This document shows positions 35,384 through 44,911 of a stretch of DNA of 64,000 nt, in pieces. The translations under genes and the position numbers were made by a program. Position 1 is the stretch's first letter. Each line of letters opens with the position of its first letter. The stretch spans positions 40,653 through 104,652 of the forward strand of contig PLHF01000080.1 in NCBI GenBank assembly GCA_003138855.1, given 5' to 3'. The stretch is from Acidimicrobiaceae bacterium (GTDB lineage Bacteria > Actinomycetota > Acidimicrobiia > Acidimicrobiales > RAAP-2). The notes beneath the pieces are model-generated. The model was not told where the DNA came from, did not search any database, and worked only from the letters and a program-made list of their open reading frames with translations.

Positions 35384-36517
35384 ATGGCCGTCGTCACCAT
35401 GAAGCAATTGCTGGGCGCGGGCGTCCATTTCGGGCATCAGACCCGGCGTTGGAACCCCAAGATGCGCAGGTTCATCCTCGGTGAACGCAACGGCATCTAC
35501 CTGATCGACCTCCGCCAGACCATGAAGGGGATCGAGGAGTCCTACAGCTACATCCGTGACCTCGTGGCGGGTGGTGGCACCATCCTCTTCGTCGGCACGA
35601 AGAAGCAGACCCAGGGCCCGGTGGCCATCTATGCCGATGCGTGCGGGATGCCCTATGTCAACGAGCGTTGGCTGGGCGGGATGCTGACCAACTTCCAGAC
35701 CGTCTCCACCCGGGTCAAGAGGATGAAGGAGTTCGAGGCCATGCAGAAGGCCGGCGACTTCGAGGCCATGCCGAAGAAGGAGGCACTGCGCCACACCCGG
35801 GAGCTCGAGAAGCTGCAGCGCAACCTGGGGGGGATCCGCGGGCTCGACCACCTTCCCGATGCCATCTTCGTGATCGATACGAAGAAAGAGCACATCGCGG
35901 TCACCGAAGCCAACAAGCTCGGGCTTCCGGTCGTCGCCGTGGTCGACACCAACTGCGATCCCGACGTGATCACCCACGTGATCCCGGGGAACGACGACGC
36001 CATCCGATCGGGTGCCCTGCTCTGCCGGGTCGTGGCCGATGCCGTCGTCGAGGGCCGCTTCATCGCCCAGCAGCGCCCAGCCGCCGCTCCGCCTGCGCCA
36101 CCCGCCGCTCCGCCGCCGGCCGCTCCGGCACCAACTGCCCCGGCACCCGCTGCAGCCGCCGCTCCGCCTGCGCCACCCGCCGCTCCGCCGCCGGCCGCTC
36201 CGGCACCAGCTGCCCCGGCACCCGCTGCAGCTGCCGCTGCGCCGGCAACTGCCCCACCGGCAGCTGCGCCTGCGCCCGCCGAGGCCCCTGCGCCCGCCGA
36301 GGCCCCTGCGCCTACCGAGGCCCCTGCGCCTACCGAGGCCCCTGCGCCTACCGAGGCCCCTGAGCCTGCCGTACCCGCCGCCGAGGCCCCGGTTGCCGCC
36401 CCCGAGGCTGCGGCCGCCCCCGTCGCCGAGCCGGTGGCGACCGAAGCCACCGATGCCGGCGCTGACGTCGCCGTGCAGACGCAGACAGCCCCGGCCGCCC
36501 CGACCGAGGAGGTCTAG
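35384..36517 (+). CDS. rpsB: 30S ribosomal protein S2 with long Pro/Ala C-terminal extension
   Basis: The first 231 or so residues are standard S2: [20 protein letters not shown], the FVGTKKQ motif, [16 protein letters not shown], and [10 protein letters not shown]-type segment [13 protein letters not shown]. The remaining 146 residues are almost only Pro, Ala, Glu and Thr, encoded by tandem DNA repeats. Standard S2 is about 230-290 residues, so this 377-residue form is strongly extended. AAGGAG precedes ATG by seven bases. tsf follows two bases after the stop. Confidence 0.96.
   Translation: MAVVTMKQLLGAGVHFGHQTRRWNPKMRRFILGERNGIYLIDLRQTMKGIEESYSYIRDLVAGGGTILFVGTKKQTQGPVAIYADACGMPYVNERWLGGMLTNFQTVSTRVKRMKEFEAMQKAGDFEAMPKKEALRHTRELEKLQRNLGGIRGLDHLPDAIFVIDTKKEHIAVTEANKLGLPVVAVVDTNCDPDVITHVIPGNDDAIRSGALLCRVVADAVVEGRFIAQQRPAAAPPAPPAAPPPAAPAPTAPAPAAAAAPPAPPAAPPPAAPAPAAPAPAAAAAAPATAPPAAAPAPAEAPAPAEAPAPTEAPAPTEAPAPTEAPEPAVPAAEAPVAAPEAAAAPVAEPVATEATDAGADVAVQTQTAPAAPTEEV
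36078..36227 (+). repeat. Two tandem 75-bp repeats in rpsB
   Basis: Bases 36078-36152 and 36153-36227 are near-identical 75-bp units (25 codons of Pro/Ala), with a truncated third unit starting at 36228. They lie within the disordered S2 tail. Confidence 0.85.
36281..36370 (+). repeat. Five tandem 18-bp repeats in rpsB
   Basis: Five units encoding [12 protein letters not shown] (three times) and EAPEPA follow head to tail, period 18 bp. Recent slippage or unequal exchange is likely because the third-position bases are nearly identical. Confidence 0.85.
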
Positions 36518-36519
36518 TC

Positions 36520-37314
36520 TTGCCCGGCTTTTCCGCCAAGGACGTCCAGAAGCTCCGCCAGCTCACCGGAGTGGGCATGCTCGACGCCAAGCGCGGCCTC
36601 GAGGAGAACGACGGCGACATGGACAGAGCGGTGACGTGGCTGCGGGAGCAGGGCCTGGCCAGCCAGGCCAAGCGCGCCGACCGCGAGGCCTCCGAAGGAG
36701 CGGTGGCGGTCGGGCGCTCGGGCGACATGGCGTCGATCGTTCAGTTGCGATCGGAGACCGACTTCGTGGCCAAGTCACCTGAGTTCGTCGATCTGGTCAC
36801 TTCGCTGGCCGACCTGGTCGCGGCCAGGGGCGAGGCCGCCATCGACGAGCGATCCGAGGATCTCGAACGCCTCAAGCTCACGCTCAAGGAGAACATCTCG
36901 ATCGGCCGGGTGGTCCGTGTCGAGGCGCCGGCCGACGGCGCGGTCGACTCCTACCTGCACCTGCAGGCCGGTCGCGGCGTCAACGCGGTGATCGTTGCCG
37001 TCTCCGGCGGGACGGCCGAGTTGGCCCACGACATCGCCGCCCACATCGCGTTCGCCAGGCCGGCCTACATCTCCCGTGACGAGGTACCCGAAGCCGAGGT
37101 GGCGGCCGAGCGCGAGACCGTCGAGAAGATCGCCCGCAACGAAGGGAAGCCCGAGGCAGCCCTGCCGAAGATCGTGGAGGGCCGACTGGGTGGTTGGTAC
37201 AAGGAGCGGGTGCTCCTCGACCAGCCCTTCGTCAAGGACGAGAAGCAGACCATCGCCAAGCTGCTGGGTCCTGCCAAGGTGACGGAGTTCGCCCAGGTCG
37301 TCGTCGGCGACTGA
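36520..37314 (+). CDS. tsf: Elongation factor Ts
   Basis: Nucleotide exchange factor for EF-Tu. The 264-residue protein has [20 protein letters not shown] and [20 protein letters not shown] in the N-terminal UBA-like domain, then the core motif [12 protein letters not shown], and dimerisation-domain segments up to [20 protein letters not shown] at 36520 has GAGGAGG at 36506-36512, within the end of rpsB, seven bases upstream. Confidence 0.96.
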   Translation: MPGFSAKDVQKLRQLTGVGMLDAKRGLEENDGDMDRAVTWLREQGLASQAKRADREASEGAVAVGRSGDMASIVQLRSETDFVAKSPEFVDLVTSLADLVAARGEAAIDERSEDLERLKLTLKENISIGRVVRVEAPADGAVDSYLHLQAGRGVNAVIVAVSGGTAELAHDIAAHIAFARPAYISRDEVPEAEVAAERETVEKIARNEGKPEAALPKIVEGRLGGWYKERVLLDQPFVKDEKQTIAKLLGPAKVTEFAQVVVGD

Positions 37315-37315
37315 G

Positions 37316-38041
37316 TTGACGGTGGGCCATCGACATCGCATCGTGCTGAAAATGTCCGGGGAGGCACTGGCCTCTTCGGCCTCGGACCAGACCATCGACG
37401 CCGCCGCAGTGGAACAGCTGGCCGTCGAGATCGCACGTTCGAGGGACGAGCTCGACCTCGAGTTGGCGGTCATGGTCGGTGGCGGCAACATCTGGCGGGG
37501 GACCACGGGCGCAGGTGCCGGCATGGACCGCGCCACGTCGGACACCATGGGGATGTTGGGCACGGTGATCAACGCACTGGCGCTCCAGGACGCGCTCGAG
37601 CACCACGGTCAACCGACCAGGGTGCTCTCCGCCGTGCAGATGGCCGAAGTGGCAGAGCCCTACATCCGACGGCGGGCCATTCGGCATCTCGAGAAGGGCA
37701 GGGTGGTGGTATTCGCCGCCGGAATGGGCAATCCGTACTTCACCACGGACACTTCGGCTGCGCTCCGCGCCGCTGAGATCGAGGCCGAGCTGTTGTGCAA
37801 GGGCACCCATGGAGGGGTAGACGGCGTCTACACCGCCGACCCCCGCGTCGATGCGACCGCCGTCCGCTACGAGGAGGTCTCCTTCATGGAGGTGGTGTCC
37901 AAGGATCTAAGGGTGATGGATCTGACGGCCATCACGTTCTGTATGGACAACGGCCTGCCCATCCGGGTCTTCGATCTGATGGAGCCCGGCAATATCCGCA
38001 AGGCACTCGGCGGCGAGGCGATTGGCACTCTCGTCCGATGA
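37316..38041 (+). CDS. pyrH: Uridylate kinase
   Basis: Hexameric UMP kinase of the amino-acid kinase fold. The 241-residue protein has [64 protein letters not shown] and [13 protein letters not shown] at 37316 is one base after the tsf stop; GTG two codons later is an equal alternative. It belongs to the rpsB-tsf-pyrH-frr string. Confidence 0.95.
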   Translation: MTVGHRHRIVLKMSGEALASSASDQTIDAAAVEQLAVEIARSRDELDLELAVMVGGGNIWRGTTGAGAGMDRATSDTMGMLGTVINALALQDALEHHGQPTRVLSAVQMAEVAEPYIRRRAIRHLEKGRVVVFAAGMGNPYFTTDTSAALRAAEIEAELLCKGTHGGVDGVYTADPRVDATAVRYEEVSFMEVVSKDLRVMDLTAITFCMDNGLPIRVFDLMEPGNIRKALGGEAIGTLVR

Positions 38042-38087
38042 AACCCCAGGTCGTGCGGTTGTCTGGGTGGGGTCTGACCCTCCTGGC

Positions 38088-38093
38088 TACGCT
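38088..38093 (+). promoter_or_regulatory. -10 box TACGCT of frr
   Basis: TACGCT ends nine bases before ATG 38103. It would give frr its own leaderless transcript in addition to read-through from pyrH. No fitting -35 box. Confidence 0.3.
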
Positions 38094-38102
38094 TGTGCGC
38101 TA

Positions 38103-38672
38103 ATGGATGACGATCTCACAGCTCTGGTCGTGGCGGACGCGCGTGAGCACATGGCCAAGGCGGTGGACCACACCCAGGCAGAGTTCGGTGCGGTCCGCAC
38201 CGGACGGGCGACGCCGGCCCTCGTCGAGCACCTGAAGATCGAGTACTACGGAACCGAGACCGAACTGCGCCAGATGGCCGGGTTCAGCGTGCCCGAGGCC
38301 AGGCTCTTGGTGGTGTCGCCCTACGACAAGGGGGCTCTGCCGGCCATCGAGAAGGCGCTGCAGAGCTCCGACCTAGGGATCACCCCGTCCAACGACGGCT
38401 CGGTCATCAGGCTGTCCTTCCCGGTACCCACCGAGCAGCGCCGAAAAGAGCTGGTGAAGGTGGTCAAGCAGAAGGCAGAGGACGGCCGGGTCACGGTGCG
38501 CAACATCCGTCGCTCGGCTCGCCACGATCTCGATGCCATGCAGAAGGAGGGGGACCTGTCGAGCGACGAGCTCGAACGTATTGAAAAGGATCTCGACAAG
38601 TTCACCCAGGATCACGTTGCTGCCATCGACAAGCTGCTCGCCCACAAGGAGCAGGAGCTCCTCGAGATCTGA
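38103..38672 (+). CDS. frr: Ribosome recycling factor
   Basis: Splits post-termination ribosomes with EF-G. The 189-residue protein has MAKAVDHTQAEFGAVRTGRA, IEYYGTETELRQMAGFSVPE, PSNDGSVIRLSFPVPTEQRR, KELVKVVKQKAEDGRVTVRN and IRRSARHDLDAMQK. ATG at 38103 is used because the longer frame upstream has no conserved residues. Confidence 0.96.
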   Translation: MDDDLTALVVADAREHMAKAVDHTQAEFGAVRTGRATPALVEHLKIEYYGTETELRQMAGFSVPEARLLVVSPYDKGALPAIEKALQSSDLGITPSNDGSVIRLSFPVPTEQRRKELVKVVKQKAEDGRVTVRNIRRSARHDLDAMQKEGDLSSDELERIEKDLDKFTQDHVAAIDKLLAHKEQELLEI

Positions 38673-38716
38673 CGCTGGCCGGGCCCGTGGCCCGGCCGTG
38701 AGAGGAAACGACTGAC

Positions 38717-40900
38717 GTGGAACACGGCCCGGATCAACGAGAGGACGACCTGACTCGAACCGACGTGCCTGTCACACGTCCGGAGCCGTCCGGGCCGGCC
38801 ACTGACCGGGTACGGATCGTAGGGGCCGAGCCCGCAGGGGAGAGCACCTCCGAGCTGCCCGTGGTGCCAGGGCTGTCCCGTGACCCGAGCGACGACGAGA
38901 GCGGGCCGGCAGTGGACCCGGAAGGTGAAGCGGATCTCGACGGGGATGAGTTCGACGGCGGGAAACCGAGCGTCCGATTGACCGCCCCGCCTGGCGACCA
39001 GGCGCAGCCGTCCCACGCAATCGACCCGGTGGCTCCCGGCGGGACGGCAGTCCCCAGCGGACCGCCGACCACCGAGCTACCCCACTGGACCGAGCCTGCC
39101 ACCGGCCAGGTGCCGGCGGTCCTGGCGCGTGACTCCGGAGATGAAGGCGCCGAAGCGGGCTCGGGGATCATTCCTCCGACCTGGCGCGAGGAGGATGCCG
39201 ACTGGGTCGCCCACGAAGAGGAGTTCGAACCGTCGATGTTCGGCGGCGACCATGTCCCGCTTGGATCGCTCGACGAGACCGACGCGACGGATACCGAGCG
39301 GCGGCCCTGGGAGTTCGACCTCGAATCGGACGAAGGGGTGTCGACCATCGCCCCCATCACGGAGCCGGTCGAAGCTGTGGGCCCGGAACCGGCCGGCGGC
39401 GGTGGGGAACGCGGAGACGGGGTATCGGTGGAGCCGGGCACGCACGCCCCCACCTTCGATCCGGGCGACACGGGCATCGGCGCTGTGGCCGGAGCCGGTG
39501 TGGAAGCCGTCGTGTCGGGGACCGCCGACCACTCCTCCCTCGGAGCGGCCGAGCCGGTGGGCGCAGGGAACGAACCAGCCGACGACCAGTTGACCGACAC
39601 CGAGCGGGCCAGACCGACGGGTTCGGCCCGCCAGGGCCGCGCCAGGCGCGCCGGGTTGTTGCCCGGCCGTCTCCGGGCCAAGCGGCCCGAGGATTCCGAC
39701 GCGCTGGTCGAAACCCCGCTGGCCGCCGAGCCTCCCGGGGCGTCGGTCACCGACGTGCCGGGTGCAGGCCGCAAGCGACGTGGCGTGGCCGGATTGGCCG
39801 CTGCCGATCGCACGGCCGAGCGGGAGAGCGACCAGCGGGCTGCGGACAGCGAGTCGACCGCGGATGCCGGAGCGGGCAACGGGGTGCCCGACGACACGCT
39901 CGCCGGGGCGTCGGCCGCGGCTGCGGCTGGCGGGACTGTCTACCGCCGGTCTCACCGGCGCGCGCCATCGGAACGACGCACCGGGTCCGAGGCTTCGGAC
40001 GCCCTGGCGCCCACCGGGGGCGGGCCGCCGGAGCCACGTCGGTCCCGGATCTCGAGGCCACAGGAGCGGGGGAGCGGTAGGCAGGGGCCGGGGATCGGAC
40101 TCCGTGTCGGCACCGGTGTCGCTGTTGCCGTCATCGCCCTGGTGGCATTCAAGTTGGGCACCGTCACCTCGCTGGTGTTGGTCCTCGTGGTGGCCACCTT
40201 CGCGGCAGGTGAGTGTTTCGCAGTGCTCCGGCGGGCCGGCTATCACCCGGCCACGCTGCTCGGCCTGGTCGGCACCATTTCGCTGATGATCGGGGCCTAC
40301 AGCAAGGGGATCGCCGCCCTGCCACTGGTCCTGGTCCTGATCGTGGTGTTCACGCTGATCTGGTATCTGTTCGGTATCGAGCGGGGCTCCCCGGTGGCCG
40401 GCACGGCGGCGACCCTGCTGACCGTCGGCTGGGTGTCGCTGCTCGGCTCCTACGCCGGGTTGCTCCTGTCCCCGTCGATGTTCCCCGATCGGCACGGCAT
40501 CGCATTTCTGCTCGGGGCCATCATCGCAACGGTGGCCAATGACGTCGGAGCGCTGACCATCGGTGGTTGGCTCGGAAGCCGACCGCTGGCTCCGACGATC
40601 AGCCCCAACAAGACCTGGGAAGGCCTGTTCGGCGGGGCGGTCTTCTCCATCCTCTTCTCGACCGTGGTGGTCGGTGCCATCCACCCGTGGACGCCGGCCA
40701 ATGCTGCCCTCCTCGGGGTGGTGGTGGCGGTGGTGGCACCCATCGGGGATCTGTGCGAGTCACTACTGAAGCGCGACCTCCGTCTGAAGGACATGGGCAC
40801 GCTGCTGCCGGGCCACGGCGGCATCCTCGACCGGATCGACGGACTCCTGTTCGTGCTGCCCGCCACGTTCTACCTGGTGCGCGCCCTGAATATTGCCTGA
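38717..40900 (+). CDS. cdsA: Phosphatidate cytidylyltransferase with 460-residue disordered N-terminal region
   Basis: Makes CDP-diacylglycerol from phosphatidate and CTP in the membrane. Residues about 461-727 form the enzyme, with multiple membrane helices and the CDS signature ESLLKRDLRLKDMGTLLPGH then GGILDRIDG. Residues 1-460 are acidic and rich in Glu, Asp, Pro, Gly, Ser and Thr, with Arg-rich patches nearer the membrane domain, and show no recognisable domain. CdsA proteins are normally about 260-300 residues. GTG 38717 has a GAGGA at 38702-38706; no internal start with a better site was found at the domain border. Confidence 0.92.
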   Translation: MEHGPDQREDDLTRTDVPVTRPEPSGPATDRVRIVGAEPAGESTSELPVVPGLSRDPSDDESGPAVDPEGEADLDGDEFDGGKPSVRLTAPPGDQAQPSHAIDPVAPGGTAVPSGPPTTELPHWTEPATGQVPAVLARDSGDEGAEAGSGIIPPTWREEDADWVAHEEEFEPSMFGGDHVPLGSLDETDATDTERRPWEFDLESDEGVSTIAPITEPVEAVGPEPAGGGGERGDGVSVEPGTHAPTFDPGDTGIGAVAGAGVEAVVSGTADHSSLGAAEPVGAGNEPADDQLTDTERARPTGSARQGRARRAGLLPGRLRAKRPEDSDALVETPLAAEPPGASVTDVPGAGRKRRGVAGLAAADRTAERESDQRAADSESTADAGAGNGVPDDTLAGASAAAAAGGTVYRRSHRRAPSERRTGSEASDALAPTGGGPPEPRRSRISRPQERGSGRQGPGIGLRVGTGVAVAVIALVAFKLGTVTSLVLVLVVATFAAGECFAVLRRAGYHPATLLGLVGTISLMIGAYSKGIAALPLVLVLIVVFTLIWYLFGIERGSPVAGTAATLLTVGWVSLLGSYAGLLLSPSMFPDRHGIAFLLGAIIATVANDVGALTIGGWLGSRPLAPTISPNKTWEGLFGGAVFSILFSTVVVGAIHPWTPANAALLGVVVAVVAPIGDLCESLLKRDLRLKDMGTLLPGHGGILDRIDGLLFVLPATFYLVRALNIA

Positions 40901-40920
40901 GGATCGGGCAGGCTAGAGGC

Positions 40921-42189
40921 ATGGCCATTCCGATCGGCAGCGCTGCTCCGCACCCCTCCGGGGATCGCAGAGCAGTGCCCGGGGGGGTGTTCTCCCCGGT
41001 CGAGGCGGTGTCGGTCAGCCTGGTGGGGTCCACCGGGTCCATCGGGACCCAGGCCATCGACGTGATCGAGGGATGTCCCGACCGGTTCACCGTGGTGGCG
41101 CTCGGAGCCCACCGATCGGTGGACGCGCTCGCCGACCAGGCCCGTCGGCTGCGACCCGAGGTGGTGGCCATCGGGGAGACGGCTCTCGCCCCCGCGTTGG
41201 CGCGGTTGCTGCCTCCGGGCATCGAGGTGGTGGCCGGCGGCGAGGGCCTGGCCTCCATCGCCACCGTCGCCGACGTGGCTGTCAACGGGGTGGTGGGGTT
41301 CGCCGGGCTGTCGGTGACCCTCGCCGCGCTCGGAGCCGGTCGTCGGCTGGCCCTCGCCAACAAGGAGTCGATCATCGCCGGCGCCCCCCTGGTGCAGGAG
41401 GCCCGCCGCACCCGGGGCGCCGAGATCATCCCGGTCGATTCCGAGCACTGCGCCATCCACCAGTGCCTCCGGGCCGGCGCCGCCGGCGAGGTGCGGCGGC
41501 TGCTGTTGACCGCATCGGGAGGCCCGTTCCGGGGCCGCACCCGCGAGGAGCTCGCAGTGGTGGAGGTGGCCCAGGCCCTTGACCATCCGACCTGGGCCAT
41601 GGGTCCGAAGATCACGGTGGACTCGTCCACCCTGATGAACAAGGGGCTCGAGGTGATCGAGGCCCACGAGCTGTTCGGGATCCCCTACGACGCCATCGAC
41701 GTGGTGGTCCACCCCCAGTCGATCATTCACTCGATGGTCGAGTATGCCGATGGAGCGGTGATGGCCCAGTTGTCCATGCCCGACATGCGCCTTCCCATCG
41801 GGTACGCGCTCACCTATCCGGACCGCCTGCCGGTGCCCTTCGGTGCCATCGACTGGTCGCAGCTGGCGACCCTTGAGTTCGAAGAGCCGGATCGAGCCCT
41901 CTTCCCGTGCCTGGACCTCGCCTATCGGGCGGGCCGGGTGGGCGAACTTGCGCCGGCTTGGCTCAACGCGGCCAACGAAGTGGCCGTGGAGGCATTCCTG
42001 ACCGGCCGCATCTCGTGGACCGCCATTGCCGAGGTCGTCGAGGTGACCCTCGACCGGTACGAGGCACCGGGCACCGCCGGGCCGTCGACGGGTGGTCAGC
42101 CGCACACGGTGGCCGACGTGCTGGAGGCCGACGCCACCGCGCGCCGTCTGGCCGAAGGCGTGGTCGCCGCCAGGGGGGCGGCAGCGTGA
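40921..42189 (+). CDS. dxr: 1-deoxy-D-xylulose 5-phosphate reductoisomerase
   Basis: Second step of the MEP isoprenoid pathway. The 422-residue protein has SLVGSTGSIGTQAIDVI (NADPH site), LALANKESIIAG, the metal-binding PVDSEHCAIHQCL, LLTASGGPFRG, PTWAMGPKITVDSSTLMNKG and a final NAANEVAVEAFL. ATG at 40921 gives about 30 extra residues before the nucleotide fold; the exact start is slightly uncertain. ispG, of the same pathway, is two genes downstream. Confidence 0.95.
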   Translation: MAIPIGSAAPHPSGDRRAVPGGVFSPVEAVSVSLVGSTGSIGTQAIDVIEGCPDRFTVVALGAHRSVDALADQARRLRPEVVAIGETALAPALARLLPPGIEVVAGGEGLASIATVADVAVNGVVGFAGLSVTLAALGAGRRLALANKESIIAGAPLVQEARRTRGAEIIPVDSEHCAIHQCLRAGAAGEVRRLLLTASGGPFRGRTREELAVVEVAQALDHPTWAMGPKITVDSSTLMNKGLEVIEAHELFGIPYDAIDVVVHPQSIIHSMVEYADGAVMAQLSMPDMRLPIGYALTYPDRLPVPFGAIDWSQLATLEFEEPDRALFPCLDLAYRAGRVGELAPAWLNAANEVAVEAFLTGRISWTAIAEVVEVTLDRYEAPGTAGPSTGGQPHTVADVLEADATARRLAEGVVAARGAAA

Positions 42190-43511
42190 GCGCCACCGAT
42201 ACCCGGCCGGCGTTGCCGCAGCCGGTGGTTCCGCCTCCGGCCGCCGTGCCCGAGCGAGTGAAATCGCCGACGCGGTCGGTGGTCGAGCTGGTGGCGGCGG
42301 TGGGCTTGATCGTCCTGGTGGCGGTGGTTGCCGGGCTCACCGATCTGCTCATCGTGATCGCCTGCATCGTCGTCATGATCATGGTGCACGAGCTCGGCCA
42401 CCTGCTGGCCGCCAAGCGCGGTGGCATGAAGGTGACCGAGTACTTCCTCGGCTTCGGCCCCCGCCTCTGGTCCTTCCGGCGGGGGGAGACCGAGTACGGG
42501 ATCAAGGCCTTCCCGCTCGGCGGGTACGTGAAGATCCCCGGAATGACCAACCTCGAGGAGGTAGACCCCGCCGACGAGGCCCGCACCTATCGCCAGCAAC
42601 CGTTCCATGCCCGGCTCCTCGTGGCCGTGGCCGGATCAGCCATGCACTTCCTGATGGCCCTCGTCCTGTTGTGGGCACTGCTGGCCCTGGTCGGGGTGCC
42701 CAACGCCGACAAGGTGCAGATCCAGGGTGTCGCCCCCGTCGGCGGGAAGCCGGGTCCGGCAGCGGTGGCGGGGATCCAGCCGGGCGATGTGGTGGTCTCG
42801 ATCGACGGCAAGCCCGTCGCCGGCAGCCTGGGGGCGCTCACCGGCACCGTCCGGGACCACCCCGGCACACCGGTCACCTTGGTCGTCGATCGCGGTGGGC
42901 GGACCAGGACGCTCACCGTGACCCCGGCCGACGGTCGCAGCGTGCACGAGGCGGGTGTGGTCGCACCCGCAGGTGACGCTCCGTACGGCGTCATCGGCGT
43001 CAGCCTCGGCTCTCCGGTCGAGCGGGCGACGCCCCTCCATGCCCTGGCCTCCACCGGGTCCGACCTGGTCCACTTCAGCTGGGCATCGATCGTGGGTGTC
43101 GGGCATCTCTTCTCGCCCAGCGGCGTGGTCCAGCGATTCGACCAGGTGACCAACGCCAAGGCGGCTCAGCAGGCGGCGGCCAACGGCACCCGGGTCGAGT
43201 CCATCGTGGGGGCGGTGCGCACCGCCGGCCAGGCAGCGCAGGCCGGCCTCGGGGACCTCCTGCTCATCCTCATCTCCATCAACCTCTTCGTGGGGATCTT
43301 CAACCTCTTCCCGATGCTGCCCCTCGACGGCGGCCATGTGGCCATCGCCGTCTACGAGAAGATCCGCACCGGCCGGCGCAAGGTGTTGTACCACGCCGAC
43401 GTGGCCAAGCTGATGCCGTTCACCTGGCTGATGCTCACGTTCCTCGGCGTGCTGTTCGCCACCTCACTGTTGACCGACATCCTCCACCCCATGGCCAATC
43501 CCTTCGGCTGA
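42186..43511 (+). CDS. Site-2 zinc metalloprotease, RseP/Rip1 family
   Basis: Intramembrane protease that cuts anti-sigma factors or other membrane substrates. The 441-residue protein has a Pro-rich N-terminus, a membrane helix with the zinc motif HELGH (His68, Glu69, His72), TEYFLGFGPRLWSF, GIKAFPLGGYVKIPGM, a PDZ domain (about 170-260, IQPGDVVVSIDGKPV) and the second metal motif FPMLPLDGGH. GTG overlaps the dxr stop (GTGA). The order dxr-rip-ispG is conserved in actinobacteria. Confidence 0.93.
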   Translation: MSATDTRPALPQPVVPPPAAVPERVKSPTRSVVELVAAVGLIVLVAVVAGLTDLLIVIACIVVMIMVHELGHLLAAKRGGMKVTEYFLGFGPRLWSFRRGETEYGIKAFPLGGYVKIPGMTNLEEVDPADEARTYRQQPFHARLLVAVAGSAMHFLMALVLLWALLALVGVPNADKVQIQGVAPVGGKPGPAAVAGIQPGDVVVSIDGKPVAGSLGALTGTVRDHPGTPVTLVVDRGGRTRTLTVTPADGRSVHEAGVVAPAGDAPYGVIGVSLGSPVERATPLHALASTGSDLVHFSWASIVGVGHLFSPSGVVQRFDQVTNAKAAQQAAANGTRVESIVGAVRTAGQAAQAGLGDLLLILISINLFVGIFNLFPMLPLDGGHVAIAVYEKIRTGRRKVLYHADVAKLMPFTWLMLTFLGVLFATSLLTDILHPMANPFG

Positions 43512-43568
43512 GGCCCCGTCGTCGCCCCCGGCCGCGGCCCCTGGCGATGGGCTCGGGGTGGGCCGCCC

Positions 43569-43574
43569 TAGCAT
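43569..43574 (+). promoter_or_regulatory. -10 box TAGCAT of ispG
   Basis: TAGCAT ends six bases before ATG 43581. No fitting -35 box is visible; leaderless spacing as for obgE and proA. Confidence 0.3.
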
Positions 43575-43580
43575 GGGGGC

Positions 43581-44828
43581 ATGGGACGAGCGGCCTGGAC
43601 ACTCACCGAGCGGCGGCCCACCCGCCAGATCCACGTCGGTGGAGTGGCCGTCGGGGGTGGGGCGCCGGTCACCGTGCAGTCGATGACCACGACCAAGACG
43701 GCCGATGCCGAGGCCACTCTCGCCCAGATCTACGCACTGGCCGCGGCCGGGGCCGACCTGGTGCGGTGCACCTGCAACGAAGAGGCGGCCGCCGAGGGCC
43801 TGGCCCGCATCGTTCCCCGTTCGCCGGTGCCGATCATCGCCGACATCCACTTCCACCACGAGATGGCACTGGCCGCCCTCGAAGCGGGTGTGCAGGGCCT
43901 CCGGCTCAACCCGGGCAACCTGCGCAAGGAGGCCGAGATCAAGCAGGTGGCGGCCGAGGCCAAGGACCGGGGGGTGCCGATCCGCATCGGGGTGAACGCC
44001 GGGTCGCTCCACCCCGACCTGTACAAGCGGTTCGGCGGGGCCACGCCCGAGGCGCTGGTCGAGTCGGCGCGTATGGAGTTGGCCTACTTCTCCGAGGTCG
44101 GATTCGACGACGTGAAGATCTCGGTGAAGGCGTCGTCGGTCCCCCTGATGATCGACTCCTACCGGCTTGCGTCGGAGACCTTCGACCACCCGTTGCACCT
44201 CGGGGTCACCGAGGCCGGGCCGCCGCCCGCCGGGCTCCTCAAGGGAACCGCGGGGATCGCCACCCTGCTGGCCGAGGGGATCGGGGACACCATCCGGTAC
44301 TCGCTGACCGCTGACCCGGTCGAGGAGGCGCGGGCCGGGCGCCAGCTCCTCGAGGCCCTCGGACTGCGCGAGCGCAAGGGGCTGGACCTCATCGCCTGCC
44401 CGAGCTGCGGTCGGGCGGAGATCGACGTCATCGCCGTGGCCAAGGCCGCCCAGGAGGCGCTGGAGAACCGCAACCTGCCCATCCAGGTGGCGGTGATGGG
44501 CTGCGTGGTCAACGGGCCCGGTGAGGCCCGTGAGGCGGACATCGGGATCGCCGCCGGCCGGAAGCGCGGCCATCTCTTCATCAAGGGGAAGATCGTCCGG
44601 GTCGTGCCGGAGGACGAAATGGTCGATGCCCTGGTATCGGAGGCCGAGCGGCTGGTGGCCGAGGGGGTGGAGGCCAGGTTGGCCGCGGCCGACTCCGGTG
44701 CCGAGGCCGAGGCCGAGGCCGACCGGCGCGAGCTGCTCGACGCCCAGGGCACCGATGCGAACGCATCCGAGACCAAGGTGGCCCTGATCCGGAAGCGGTT
44801 CGGCGAGCAGCCACCGGCGGGCAGCTGA
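43581..44828 (+). CDS. ispG: 4-hydroxy-3-methylbut-2-enyl diphosphate synthase
   Basis: 4Fe-4S enzyme of the MEP pathway. The 415-residue protein has VTVQSMTTTKTAD, PIIADIHFHHEMALAAL, GLRLNPGNLRK, PIRIGVNAGSL and the cluster ligands in LIACPSCGRAEID and VMGCVVNGPGEAREADIG. A C-terminal extension with an Ala/Glu run (AEAEAEADRR) follows the usual end. It lies 69 bases after the protease gene. Confidence 0.95.
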   Translation: MGRAAWTLTERRPTRQIHVGGVAVGGGAPVTVQSMTTTKTADAEATLAQIYALAAAGADLVRCTCNEEAAAEGLARIVPRSPVPIIADIHFHHEMALAALEAGVQGLRLNPGNLRKEAEIKQVAAEAKDRGVPIRIGVNAGSLHPDLYKRFGGATPEALVESARMELAYFSEVGFDDVKISVKASSVPLMIDSYRLASETFDHPLHLGVTEAGPPPAGLLKGTAGIATLLAEGIGDTIRYSLTADPVEEARAGRQLLEALGLRERKGLDLIACPSCGRAEIDVIAVAKAAQEALENRNLPIQVAVMGCVVNGPGEAREADIGIAAGRKRGHLFIKGKIVRVVPEDEMVDALVSEAERLVAEGVEARLAAADSGAEAEAEADRRELLDAQGTDANASETKVALIRKRFGEQPPAGS

Positions 44829-44897
44829 CCGGTCGGTCCGGTGGGCCCGGCGGCGGCGGGCCGCCCGCCGGCGTTCGGGCGCCTCGGGGTCGGACAG

Positions 44898-44903
44898 TAG
44901 GAT
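44898..44903 (+). promoter_or_regulatory. -10 box TAGGAT of proS
   Basis: TAGGAT ends eight bases before ATG 44912. It is the same hexamer as for obgE and the radical-SAM gene. A GC-rich imperfect hairpin lies just upstream around 44848-44871. Confidence 0.35.
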
Positions 44904-44911
44904 CTGCGCCC

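Noticed and set aside
36078-36370. Short tandem repeats as a CRISPR array
   Set aside because: Repeats are in frame in rpsB, adjacent without unique spacers, and encode a Pro/Ala tail.
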